DNA of 64,000 nucleotides from contig CM055831.1 of the NCBI GenBank assembly GCA_029582265.1, forward strand, positions 23,202,682 to 23,266,681, read 5' to 3'. The DNA is from Zoroaster sp. YZ-2022. Lineage: Eukaryota > Echinodermata > Asteroidea > Forcipulatida > Zoroasteridae. Below, one piece after another: positions 1 through 12,500 of this stretch. The position numbers were made by a program, and so were the translations under genes. Position 1 is the first letter of the stretch, and every line of letters begins with the position of its first letter. The notes below the pieces were generated by a model. That model was not told where the DNA came from. It was given only the letters and a program-made list of their open reading frames with translations, and ran no database searches.

Positions 1-160
1 CTGACATCACGCTTCGAGCCTCACACGCCAGCTGCCAACCAAGGTCAAAGTTGAACATCAGGAAAAATATGGCAGTTGCACGGCCAGGATCTGGCTTAAT
101 TCACTCGCCTCTAGCTCAAAGTGTGACGTCAGATCTTCAGGCTACGATCACAGCAGACTT
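1..160. repeat. Dispersed repeat fragment with TGACGTCA
   Basis: The segment containing 'gtgtgacgtcagatcttcag' resembles the doubled repeat at 23951-24181. The fragment may be cut by the window edge. Confidence 0.5.
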
Positions 161-705
161 TAAACAGGGCATGGAATCGGTGTCCTGGTTTAAGATGAAC
201 TCAGTGACTGAAAATTACTGGCTCATTTATGCAACAGCAATGGTAATATGACTTTGTCATGTGGGGTATTATTTTCAGTCACTGAGTTAATCTAAAACTA
301 GCACTCCAATTCCTTGCCCTATTGATCATGATGATATTGTCCCTTTAAATGCATTGTACACTTTAAATGCATTGTACACTTTTGGTATAAAAATATGAGA
401 CAATATTATGTAGCAATATGGTGTAATTATAAGATGTATGAATTAACATTCCTCTGAAGCTGTGAAGATCGTAGGTTGAGGGGAAGAAACAGGTAGTGAG
501 TGAGGCGGCTCGAGGGAAAAAACTATTTCATCCTACACTTTGGAGCAGCTACTATGTTATGTGCAGCGGCAACAAGTTGAGTCTTACGTCTGAAAAACTC
601 CACTGCCTTGAAAGTGGAAGTTCCTTTTCCTTGAAGTGGGCACAGTGGTTAGATTGGCGCTGTGTATCTGTTATAGTGAAATATAATTGTACATTTTGAT
701 TACAG

Positions 706-1719
706 ATCCAAGCTGCAAGACACCATTGTACCGACCCATTTCTTTATTATGATCAATCGTTGTGCTGATGGCAAGGCCATCGGTGCTGCTGACTGCCTCA
801 AACCAGATCCTCTCACATTCATTCTTCAGAACAAAGATGGCGTTCAGACTTGTCAGGTAAGTAGCCAAAAGAATAATAATTTTTTTTTTTACTGGTGACT
901 GTTCTGTGACTAAAATATGCAAGTCCCAGATGCAACAACATGTGTTGTCATATTGGCTTTTCCTTCACTCACCCCCATAGTTCTCCCGCTGAAATGTAAT
1001 GGAATGTTAATGTTGTGACCTTTTTTTAAAAAGCACTATTGGATGACATAAGTTTTAACCTCCAATGAAGTCCAAAATATATAAATGTTATAAACACGAA
1101 TGATTACACTCCCCTCCCTAAACATCAGCATATCACAACCCCTTCCCCTGTTGTTTAATTAATAATGAAATAAAAGTATAAAATACTACAATTTTAATGT
1201 GGGTGCTTGGGGATGGGGCTGCAGACCCCCTGCCCCACCTTGGGTGTACCTATAATAATTTACAAAAAATAAATACAAAGTTCAACAAATATTTTGTACC
1301 TTTAGTTTATTATTCATTAAACAAAATTCAGGGAGTGGATGGGTGAGGGGGATGTGATATGCTCATGTTTGGTGACTCAAATAAATTGGGGAGGGGCATA
1401 CATACTTCTTATGTTCCCCAGACCTGCAACTGGGCAAGTAATACCACTGTCCAACGTGGTTACACTTGCAGCTGCTGGTAAATGTTCCCCTAAAAACAAT
1501 GCGAGAGTCTATCTATTTTACTTAAATAATCTTTTATCTTTGACCAAGATGACGCCTGATTTCATGGAGACCCATATAGCTCCAGTCAAGGATGTTGAAC
1601 TTCTAACCGGTCTGCGGTTCTATCCCAACCTTGAGCGATACGAGTCAATCCGTGCCAGGACATTCATCATCTCCGGTAACAAAGTCTTCTCTCAGTGGAA
1701 GCTGCAGCACAGTATGTAA
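706..1719 (+). CDS. ENPP: ENPP-family ectonucleotide pyrophosphatase/phosphodiesterase, 3' end only (two last coding exons)
   Basis: Two exons, 706-856 and 1549-1719 (stop TAA 1717-1719), encode the end of the nuclease-like C-terminal domain of ENPP1-3-type ectophosphodiesterases. The first exon reads SKLQDTIVPTHFFIM and ends NKDGVQTCQ before a gtaagt donor. The second carries METHIAPVKDVELLTGLRFY, the family's C-terminal 'R.TDVEHITGL.FY' block, and ends at QHSM. Exon phases (entry after two codon bases, then phase 0) are the same as in the complete ENPP gene at 6535-28941, whose last two exons align almost residue for residue. The two genes are therefore head-to-tail paralogues. The catalytic domain and all earlier exons lie before the window; positions 1-705 contain no recognisable ENPP exon. 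An AATAAA at about 2279 could be the polyadenylation signal. The family assignment is firm; which ENPP subtype this is cannot be told. Confidence 0.88.
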
Positions 1720-2438
1720 ATAAGGATTTCCTATTCAGTTTGGACGCAACTATGGATGAGGTAAGAAGGGTATTTTGTGGTGATCAACTACAGTGAGAAC
1801 GACGAGAGACAGCTGAACATTTCCTGATTCATGAGGCAGTTCCACCCACTTGAGCTAACCAACCAGGTGGGCGGTCCACTTATGCCAGTTATCTATTGCT
1901 CTATGGGGCACTTGTTACTTAACACTGCATAATTACGGGAAATAACCTGTAAAAGTCTATATTTTTGGTAGATTAGGCTGAATCTGGGAGGCCTGAATCT
2001 GATCAAAATGAAGGCAAACAAAAATTCTGGAAATTATTTGATACCGTTATCAACTTTGAACCAAGTAAGTTTAATGTAAAATATGTTTTTCAAAATCATC
2101 AATAGTGTATAATAACTAACAATATTATACTTTTTTAACAATCTGTTGATATAAATTATTGTCACTTCTTCTTCACTCATGCTCTAAATCCAGTAATATT
2201 TTTTAGCTCGTACCCTGTTTATTTAACCGTTTCTATGGATTTATAATATTCGTTTATCATGTATTTGTATGATTGTAAAATAAAAATAATCAGCACAACA
2301 AAAGTGTTTTAAAAATGTGTCTTTATGAGTAGAATTTTGATTGCATATTTTTGTTTTTCATATTTTAAGTATATTGCTGTGATGATTTGTTTTAAAGCAT
2401 AAATATTATTTTTTATGTGGACATGTATCTTTATCATA

Positions 2439-2674
2439 TATACATAACAGCAAAAGAAATGTCACCCCCTAAATTTTGTTAAGTAATTATATTATTAAAC
2501 ATAATAAATATACAATGTTGTGGGATGGTTGGCTGCCAGGTCAACCAAATTTGCCACATTGTGTTCGTGTTACACTCCATACTCATAATATTCTTCATTA
2601 AACAAATTATATTAATTATAAAATGAAAATAATAAATATTTTTAGGGGTGACGTTTCTTTTGCTGTTATGTATA
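2439..2674 (+). mobile_element. TA-flanked MITE (mariner-like ends), copy 1
   Basis: Ends are inverted: TACATAACAGCAAAAGAAA at the left and the complement TTTCTTTTGCTGTTATGTA at the right, flanked by TA on both sides. A near-identical copy lies at 38468-38703. It carries no transposase. TA target and end structure suggest Tc1/mariner mobilisation (inference). Confidence 0.85.
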
Positions 2675-3081
2675 TTAACCCTCCTAGGAGAGAGCGAGCT
2701 GGTTGCTATTTTCAAAGAGTGTTTTTTTTTGCACTGACTGCACCTATACAACTGAACCAAGAAAGTAAAATATTCATTCATATCCTGACATTTAACCCCC
2801 TCTCTTTGATGAAGCAAAGCCTTATTACGTGGGTGGATCAAAAGTACACATGACCTTCGATAATGTTGTTGTGCACACAGGAAGTGTGTGCAGCACATAA
2901 AGAAAACATAAGTTTGACACATGTTGAGGTAAGTTGGCTTTACTTTCCTTGTCAGTTTTACCATGGAGGAATATTTTCCTTCCTCCATGGTTTTACTTTT
3001 ACCATATAGATTGTTCTTTGCAAACAACTCGGTCATTACTCAGTGTAATTCTACAAACTTTTACCTAGCTAGGAGGGTTAA
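2675..3081. mobile_element. TTAA-bounded element, abutting the preceding MITE
   Basis: It begins TTAACCCTCCTAGGAG and ends CTAGGAGGGTTAA, a perfect terminal inverted repeat within TTAA borders. TTAA targeting is typical of piggyBac-type elements. There is no coding capacity. Confidence 0.75.
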
Positions 3082-3310
3082 AATCACATATTTAAAAAAA
3101 ATTTAAATTTTTCTTTTTAGATTTTGTTTTGGTATTTTTGTTTTCTTTATTTTTTATTTTGTTTTCTATTTTTTCAGGGGGTGCACTTTTTTACAGGCCC
3201 TTATGTTGTTTTTAGAGATCTGAATTCCGGAGGGCGGGAAGGGGTGGCACTAGTCTTGCCCAAGACTGTTCTATAACATTGTATTTGTACATAATTCATT
3301 GCAACCCACA

Positions 3311-4240
3311 CAGTGGCGCACCCAGGATTTGATTGGGGGCTCAAAATATTTTATTTGAAATCCAATATGGGGAGAGACATGGCTGACCCAAACCATAACC
3401 GCTGCTGGCGGCTGCAGCCATGTCCCTAGTCGTGCTCGTCAGTGAACCTACGGCACATGTTAAATGTTTCCTGGTGGTTTCTAGTCATAAAAAGAAGACA
3501 TTATGGCATGATTCGGACTCGTAGGGTTTTACCTTCCATATAATTTCCTCCTCTTGATGTAAAGAACTTGAGCTTGTTTCGTCTGCAAGATTTCTATAGT
3601 TAAATACTTTCATTGCGTGGGACGTAAAGTTTGTGATCATTCGGGCGGAGCTAAATTTTTTCAAACACGATTTGGCGGCAAAACCAAATCCCAATATTAT
3701 CCAATCGGTGTTTGCTAAAAGAGTGTCACATAATCTTTGTAAATTAAAACCCAATCCTGGGCCATTGTGTACAAACTGGAAAGGAGTTGATTATAATGCG
3801 GGCGTGTTTAAATTTTACGAGTAACCTCAACGACAGTCAACGACCTCAACAAGAGAAACGGACAACAGAAAATGAAAATAAAATTAAGTAAAGCTGCTCC
3901 CTGATCAGGGTGCACCATGGCAGGGGGGGGGGAGAATGTGTAAAAATGCTTGTTATATATACTGGTGGCCCTTCAAGCTTACATGCACATGCATACGCAA
4001 CGCCGTAAAATATAATAGTGAGTGGAATAAATGGAAAACTTTTGGAGGGGAGCTTGAGTCTCCTGAGTCCCCATCCCTTGTACCACTGCCCTATACTCCT
4101 TGCCGAACTCCTCTGTAGACAAGACTTAATTTGGGCTCAGATTTTGCTCTCTTTCCTGGCTCCTTCTTTAAAAATAAAATAAAACATCAGCGGGCCCTTG
4201 GGGGGGGGCTCAAGCCCCCCCCCCCTTGGGTGCGCCACTG
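3311..4240. mobile_element. hAT-like non-autonomous element with 8-bp target duplication
   Basis: Terminal inverted repeats CAGTGGCGCACCCA and its complement are flanked by the perfect direct repeat aacccaca (3303-3310 and 4241-4248). Internal ORFs are short and not transposase-like. An 8-bp duplication plus CAGTGGCG ends indicates hAT. Confidence 0.9.
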
Positions 4241-4909
4241 AACCCACATGAATTAAGTCTACTGATAGAGTGTGCATGCAGTCTCAGCCAGCGATTTGTG
4301 GCGGTTCTCGTGTAGTATTCAGGATCGGTGTGTGCAGCTCTGCCAGTGGTGGATATACTGTGTGAGCATTGGCATGGGGTGTGAGGGTCAATAAACTAAA
4401 CCAGAAAATCCATCTTGCGCCAAGACTTAGGAGGGTGCAAGCCTTGGGTGCAAAGAAAAGTTTCTGCATGGGCCCTGGCTATAGTAGGTAAAAACTTTAG
4501 CTTAGAATATTTTTCCCAAACAGACTGAACTGAAAATTGCTGTAAATTTCATCCTTTCCACAACGTTGAGTAAACACTGTATCTATAGATGCATGATGTC
4601 CTGTAGTGGCCTAGATTTAAAAGGTTGATAATCTCAATAATTTGCTCTGTATACAACCATGCCTGTTAATACTTGAATATTATATACCATTATTGTGTAC
4701 ATAGGTAAAGAGGTACTGTGGACTTACAAGATAACTGGGCTAATTTCAGAGTGCGCAAACTGTATTTTATCAAGTGGGTTCATTGGTGTGTTTGTTCTTG
4801 TTAGGTATATGTAGAATATTACTTTATATTGGATGCCACAATTTCTATATTGAAATACGTGTAATAAGGACTTCTCTAAATTAGAAAGCACCTCCAAAAT
4901 ATCACTTGG

Positions 4910-5838
4910 TTGGTGTAAATCAAGTTTGTGGTCAGTATTTGTAGAATAAAGATTGTGTTTTATAGCATTTCCTATTTACTGATATTTGATACAAAGATTT
5001 CCAATGTTTTTTGAGCAATATTTAACCAATTGTATTAACTGGCTTAAAGTTTTCATTTGGTATAATTGTGTAAATCAAGTTTGTGGTAAGTATTTGTAGA
5101 ATAAAGATTGTGTTTTATAGCATTTCCTGTTTACTGATATTTGATACAAAGATTTCCAATGTTCTTTGAGCAATATTTAACCAATGGTATTAACTGGCTT
5201 AAAGTTTTCATTTGGTATAATTGTGTAAATCAAGTTTGTGGTAAGTATTTGTAGAATAAAGATTGTGTTTTATAGCATTTCCTATTTACTGATATTTGAT
5301 ACAAAGATTTTTAATGTTCTTTGAGCAATATTTAACCAATGGTATTAACTGGCTTAAAGTTTTCATTTGGTATAATTGTGTAAATCAAGTTTGTGGTAAG
5401 TATTTGTAGAATAAAGATTGTGTTTTATAGCATTTCCTATTTACTGATATTTGATACAAAGATTTCCAATGTTCTTTGAGCAATATTTAACCAATGGTAT
5501 TAACTGGCTTAAAGTTTTCATTTGGTATAATTGTGTAAATCAAGTTTGTGGTATGTATTTGTAGAATAAAGATTGTGTTTTATAGCATTTATTTACTGAT
5601 ATTTGATACAAAGATTTCCAATGTTCTTTGAGCAATATTTAACCAATGGTATTAACTGGCTTAAAGTTTTCATTTGGTATAATTGTGTAAATCAAGTTTG
5701 TGGTAAGTATTTGTAGAATAAAGATTGTGTTTTATAGCATTTCCTATTTACTGATATTTGATACAAAGATTTCTAATTCTTTGAGCAATATTTAACTAAT
5801 GGTATTAACTGGCTTAAAGTTTTCATTTGGTATAATTT
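4910..5838 (+). repeat. 155-bp tandem array, about six units
   Basis: The phrase tgtaaatcaagtttgtgg recurs at 4914, 5069, 5224, 5379, 5534 and 5686, giving periods of 155, 155, 155, 155 and 152. Units differ by only a few bases. The array lies between the two ENPP genes, ending about 700 bp before the start-codon exon of the second. Confidence 0.95.
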
Positions 5839-6026
5839 GACTGATTGGTATGATTGAATGCCTTTGGTGAAAATTCATGTGAGAATTAAGAAATTTGTTT
5901 AAAAGAACCTAAATACTTGTTCTTGTTTTATTATGTTAAACAGGGAAAGGTCGCTGTCATTTCTGACTCATTTCTGGTAAGTCATTTTCTGTGCCAAAGT
6001 AGTAATTCAACTTTGAGACATTGATA

Positions 6027-6265
6027 CAGCGGCGTAGCCACGGGCCTGGGGGGCACGTGCCCCCACAAATTTCCAGTGCCCCCCCCCCACAAATTTCCAG
6101 TGCCCCCCCCCAGGTGCCCCTCCACGAAAAATCCTCATAATGCCCCAAAAAACAGAAAAGAAAAAGAAAAGGAAAAAGCCCATACCCCCGGGGCCCCCCC
6201 ACTGAAAAGCAATGCCCCCCTGTGCCCCCCCCCCCCCCACTGAAAAAGTCCTGGCTACGCCGCTG
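6027..6265. mobile_element. hAT-like MITE with 8-bp target duplication
   Basis: The element starts CAGCGGCGTAGCCA, ends TGGCTACGCCGCTG, and has the perfect flanking duplication cattgata (6019-6026, 6266-6273). The interior is rich in C runs. Confidence 0.92.
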
Positions 6266-6517
6266 CATTGATATTACACTGAATTGATGAACCAGTACCC
6301 AATTTCATGGCGTTTATACTCTAAGTGGTGAATCCTTTAATATAGTTATGCAAAATACACCTGAGTGCAAGTCCACGTCTATCATAAGGAGGAATTTATA
6401 GAAAAAGATGTCTGCACTATTAAGCAGGAAGTCATGGATTCGTCGGTGCAGCTGGGCAGAAATCCGCAAAGAGGAATTAATAGTTTCAAATCAAACATTT
6501 GTCACAATTTGTTTCAG

Positions 6518-6594
6518 GGCAGTAGACATTCATCATGAAGACAGAAATGCAGATGCATCTGGAAATAGCTGATGACCACGAAAACATGTTCAAG
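6518..6594 (+). CDS. ENPP: ENPP gene: first coding exon with short 5' UTR part
   Basis: A tttcag acceptor ends at 6517, so this exon carries 17 nt of 5' UTR before the ATG at 6535 and at least one upstream non-coding exon is implied. The coding part, MKTEMQMHLEIADDHENMFK, is hydrophilic and acidic and forms the predicted cytosolic tail. The donor gtaata follows 6594. A possible non-coding leader exon is 5944-5976, which has a cag acceptor before it and gtaagt after it, but nothing else supports it. Confidence 0.7.
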
Positions 6595-9500
6595 GTAATA
6601 GCAATGATAATCCAAGTTAAAAACAAGAATGGGAGGACATAACATTGGTAATTACCACATCATCAAATTAACAAATTCTTGTAATTACAAACTTAGGCTA
6701 CTTGGTGTAAAGTTCAAAAGTATTTTGACTTAATCATAAGTCCATTTTTCCTAATTTTTATGAAAACAATTTTGGTAAATAAAGTCGAATTTAGAAAAAT
6801 TGCAATAAAAAAATTTTCATACAAATTATGAAATTTTAAATTTTTTCATTAAAATGAAAATTTATTTCATAAAAATCAGGAAAAGTGGACTTATGGTTAA
6901 GTCAAAATACTTTTGAACATGTTATTTATATGTATCTTTCATTCTGAGAAATGTTATTGTCTTAAGCACTTTCTTCTTAGGAAAAACAGAAATTGTTATG
7001 TTGAATTTACAAAAAGTAATTTGTCCGACAATTTTATGTAAAACATAACAGAAATTTTCTTTCTTTTCTCAAAAATGTGAGCAACTATTGTAATGAAACT
7101 TTTAAGAGGTTTGTTTTATGATAAACTAAACCGGAAAATCCATTTGCATTTACTTTGGGTGGGTGTGGAACCCAATTTGCTGACTGACATGATTTTCAGG
7201 GGGGGGGGGGGTGGTAAACATTCTTTGTGGGTAAATTTACAACATTAATAGAATCAGAAAAATTTACTTTGTTTTTCCACCAAAATGGACAATCTCTGAA
7301 GTCGTTCGGGGTGGGGTCACACAATTCATCAGTATCCACTGCAAAATCAACAGTACCCACTTTGGCATTTTGCCAATCACTATGCATTCCAATGTATAAA
7401 GCGACGATTGGTGGTTCGTCACTTTGTGAAAATAGAAAACAGCTTAGCTAAGTGATTCCCCGGGTGCATTAACCAGTTCGCGTCGGAGGCCGTGTATACA
7501 CGCACATTTTTTTTTGGACAGCGGATCGGAGAGCGTCTAAACACGCCACAGGATTCTCGGGAATTTTGTATAGATTCCTGGTCGACATGGCAACGAGCCA
7601 TAAGCATACGGTGGAAGATGAGGTCTCCCTGGTCACACTCTGGTGAGCACCATTGTTCGTGTCTGTGCGGTAAAAATAAACCCGCCACGGGGGTTCGGAA
7701 AAACTTTTTTATTCCCGGTGCGAACTGGTTAATAGCGTATTTACGAAACTGTGACGTTTCAGCACTTGAAACTTAGCAGAAATGTTGGCGACAATGAGTA
7801 CACCTCAGATATCTACAAAACTGAATTTGTCAAAACTTCGTGAAAATGGTGACAATTTGGTAAAGCACCTGTTTAGTAATCTGAAGGTCCCAGGGTCACT
7901 CCAAAAAGCAGATATTTATCTCCTGACAACATTGTGCCAAGGACTAATATTTCCAAATTGTGCAAAAATTGTATATAATTTTGTGTTTATGTGATCCATT
8001 TTACCAAAATGGGTAGATTCACTCCCAAAAAACTCAGTGGGTGAAGCATAAAACTACATATGAATAATTGAGATTCAGCGAAATTGTCTTATTACATCAT
8101 ACGTCTTACTTTATTTATTTATTTATTTTTTACAGAATAATGCCTCCAGGAGATACATGCTGATTGGCCTGATCGTAAGTATTCTCATCAATATTCATAA
8201 AAAGAAGGTACAACTTTGGTGATAGTCAGATTAATGACTTGTTATATAAAAAATCATTTGGTACACAAGTCAATCACACTGAGAAAGGATTTCATCTGAA
8301 ATATTAAAAAAACATGTAACAGTTTACAAAAAATGTGAGCATCTTTAGTGATGAAACTTTCACAGGGTGAGATTAAACGTCTCCCCGCCCCCCCCCGCCC
8401 CACCCCGCCCCGCCCCACCCCGGCCGCCCGCCCGCCCGCGCGCCCCCCCGCCCGCCGCCCCCAATGAAATGAGCTGAAAGGTTGGTTTCTGTACATGTTT
8501 CTTCATTATGAAGTACGGATGCACACATTTTACCAATAGTGTACAATTCCTTTATAGTTTGATCCCTTAAAACCCTTTGAAAGGTTTTGAAAAGTAAAAA
8601 GGTGCTTGCCAGCGATGTTCTACACAGTTATTCCACCTTTCAAACACTGACATATGAAGGGTTTAGGCAGTTCTGTAAACCCACTGGCAGAATAGACTAA
8701 GAGAATAACAGTTAAACCACTGAAATAACATGATTTTTATATATTTGTATTTTATGTAGGTGGCATTGGTTTTGTTGTCTACTTTAGGGATAGGTATAGG
8801 CATTGGTTATGGCATCTGGAAAGATAACAACATCCCACAAGCAACCCCACAAACTCAGAGAACAACACCATATCCAAACACACCTCAAGGGACATCAGAT
8901 ACCCCAGTCACTACACCAAAGGCCAGGACAACGCCAAAACCTGGTAAAGAAATGATGTCAAATTTCTCTACTTCCAAATTTGTGTATATTGATGAGTTAT
9001 AAAAGGAAAGGTATAGAATTAGTAATTCAAAAACATTTTTGAATTGTAATGTGAAATTCTGTTGGTGTAAAGCTGATGATGATGGTATCAATTTTCCTAC
9101 AAATAATTTTGTATGCAGTAAGGCTATGCCCCGAAATTGTCATTACCCGGTTCCATTTTTCAGTTCCAATTACCCGTAAACGACTTCTTAACATTCTGAC
9201 TGAACATTTCAGCCACATAGAAGTCTCAGATTTTTTGTTAACAAAACGTAGGAGGGGAATGGTGATGCTCCTAGGCATTTTAAAAATAGATACAGGAAAT
9301 TATTACAGTAAGTCCATATTTATTATGACTCTAATACAACAAGAGAAACTTGTGTTCATATTGGTTATTTTATACATTCAGGAGTATTTATGTGTTTTTA
9401 CAAATTGTTTACGGGTACCCAGTTATCCAAGGATTTCCAATTTTGGGTATCCGGTTCCCGAAATAACTGAAAATGCACAAACAGTGCTGTCACTTCTTAA

Positions 9501-12500
9501 CCAGTTCGCGTCGGAGGCCGTGTATACACGCAATTTATTTTTGGACAGCGGATCGGAGAGCGTCTAAACATGCCACAGGATTCTCGAAATATTTGTATAG
9601 ATTCCCGGTCGACGTGACAACGAGCCATAAGCATACGGTGGAAGACGCGGTCTCCCCGGTCACGCTCTGGTGAGCACCATTGATCGTGTTTGTGTGGTAA
9701 AAATAAACCCGCCACGGGGTTCGGAAAAACTTTTTTATTCCCGGTGCGAACTGGTTAAGGGAAGGTGCAACATTGGCATGTTGTAATGCTTGCTGATTTC
9801 AACCCTTTAGTTTTCTCGAAATATATCATTATACTAACCTGTGAATGTTTCATCACAAAAGGTGCGCACGTTTTTGAGTGCACATTTGTTTTGTTTATGT
9901 TTTACAAAAGTTTAAGAAAAATTCAACACCTATAAGATTTCAAATGCTACCATTACCACCATAACATCAAATAACTTCCAGTTAGCTTTTGGACAAATCA
10001 AATTTTCTAAAATGACCAAAAGTGTAGAGGGGATTTAAAACAAATGAGTGAGATTCAACTATGGTACTACAAATCTATTCATTGAAAATTTTAAGACCAA
10101 TTAAATTTAAACTTAAAGTGAAGGTACAACATTTGTAAGGTTGGCAAACTGGCTTTCAAGAATAGGCTTAATACTCGATCTCTTTGAATCAAGATATGCA
10201 TTAAACAACCAACCTGTGAAAGTTTCAGCTTAACACGTTGTGCCGTTTACAAGAAAATAGTGAAAATGCATTCAGATTTCTTTTATTCATTCTAAATTTC
10301 TTGGGAAGATTAATACCATCATCAGCTCTCAGTTTGAAATTATAGTTCAACCATTTGGCTATTTTTGAATTGCCAATTTTGTACCATTCACTTTTTGTCA
10401 TAAACCAATATTTTTTTTAAATACTTGAATAATTCTTAAACTAATTGTTTATTTCTTGTCAGCTGAACATTGGATAGATACTCCCTGTATCTCTGGGTCG
10501 GAACCAAAATGTCCTCCAGGGTAAGTCTCTTTCAGTCTTTTTTTCTTGTTTTCACATATTACCCAGAAAAAGTGCTGGATGGCATGTGTTTTTCAGTGCC
10601 ATAACTAGGGTTGGTTCAGTAGGGGGACACTTTGGGGGGGGGGGGAGGGGAGGCCACCAGGATTTTTAGGGGCCACTTGAGGCATACCGTACTTTTTACA
10701 GGCCCTTTTTGTTTTTCTTAGGGATATGTAGTCTGAGTGGAGGGGCACAGGCCTTGGGTTGGGTGTATGTGTGCCCCCATGTATGTTGTACAACTGGGAA
10801 CCATATCAGTTGCCAACCATATCAAAGAAAAGGTTCCTTCAATCCACATGAAAAGATTCGACTTCAAAACCACATTATAGAGAGGTTGTATTTTTGTAAA
10901 CACCTTGGCTACCGTTACATGAACTGACTGACAGAGAGTTTCAGTTGCCCAAACCCTCTAGGCCTATTCATGTTTTCAGTCAGTATAATGGAGATCAGTG
11001 ACTTGGGGACATACGCTTGCCACAGCATTCTTTAAACAGTAACATTTTATTTGTCCCAATTTTTATAAAACATTAATTGACAAGCTTCAAGATTTAACAC
11101 ACTAATGGATTTGGCCCTAATTCTTGTCCATATCTTAAAACTTGAGACTTAAGTTTCCACCAATTAAAAAACAATTTTTTGGTGTACGTCTCTAACATCA
11201 TTTCAGCGTTGATAAGCCTCCTCTGATTCTAGTGTCTTTGGATGGATTCAGAGCTAATCTATTGGATAGAATGATGACCCCTCACATTAAGAGACTCAGT
11301 AAGTTTTTAACTAACTTTTATTCTCGGGCTTAGACTCTGAAGAACACCAACATTTTGCACATGTGGAAAGTGCATCATGCAGTATTGCATAAAAACACAT
11401 GAAGTTCCTTAAAAATATGCATGATTTACCTATGCTGGAAAACGTGTATGGAACACATGTGTTAGCCTGAACCTTCCAGTGTGTTTTGTTCTACGAACAG
11501 AATCCCAAAAGAGAATATGCCCTGTTTATGGAAAGGGCTTCCCTTTCAAGTGTCTAATTATTTTTTATTAAGACCCACGTAACTGCAATTTAGAACTCAG
11601 AAAGTTGATGAATTAGACAAGTTAATAAATTAGTTCATAATTATGCCCCTCATTGTTTTATTAAAAGGCAAATTAGTTATATTTGTTGTTGTTAATATAA
11701 TATCGTGTATATTTATTGTTAGGTGAGTGTGGAACACATGCACCATACATGCTTCCGTCATTCCCGACAGTAACCTTTTCAAATCACTACGCCATTGCAA
11801 CGGTAATTATTTTTCACTTGATATATATGTTTTTTTGCTGTTTTACAATTTTTCTGATTTCTTGTTTTCATTTTCCTTCAAAATTAACTCTGAAAATTTT
11901 CCTTTTCAAGGGTTTATATCCTGAACACAACGGTCTCATTAGTAACGGCATGTATGATCCAGAGTATAAGAAATGGTATTATTTGTACAATGAGGAAAAG
12001 TACAAGAAGCAGTGGTACTGGGGAGAGCCGGTAAGTTACAATGAAAGGGTCGCTACTACCAATGGTACCCAGGCAATGTCAATCCACGTTAGAGGACTTT
12101 TATGAGAGCCTGGGTACCATTGAGGAGTGACAATGTGCCCTTCAGCATAAGTAACTAGTAGGTCATTCAAGCCACCATTGTTAATCTCCAAAAATGTAAA
12201 ATAAATTGATGATGGTATCAAATATATCCCTTGAAATATTTCTGTGCTAGGTGCTGTAATTTTAGCAAAATTAAAGAAAAAATATCTGTCATCTGAAAAT
12301 TCCATGTTGAATACATTTACACTATTTCTAGTGAAGTAAGCTGATATCTGGTCAGGTTGGTTTTTATACATATGTCTTGGTTCTTATAAAGTATGGATGC
12401 ATTTACAGACATATCAAAAGTGTATTTGCACTGTGCATGAGCCGTTGAGGGCACATGTTGTTAGATCACTGTGGGCTAAAGGGCAGCGATAGTGCATTGC

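Noticed and set aside
1339..1548. Upstream extension of the last exon of the first ENPP gene
   Set aside because: The frame is open before 1549, but an acceptor lies at 1547-1548 and alignment with the paralogue starts exactly there.
5957..6268. Gly-rich open frames (GGGGG..., FFSGG...) here and at 19789-20279 and 25115-25522
   Set aside because: They are hAT-like MITEs with C/G runs, proven by ends and target duplications. The 19821-20279 frame also overlaps a true ENPP exon.
9076..9567. 163-codon open frame on the plus strand
   Set aside because: It runs through a dispersed repeat (copy at 43238) into a TTAA MITE; no domain, no splice context, and it lies in an ENPP intron.
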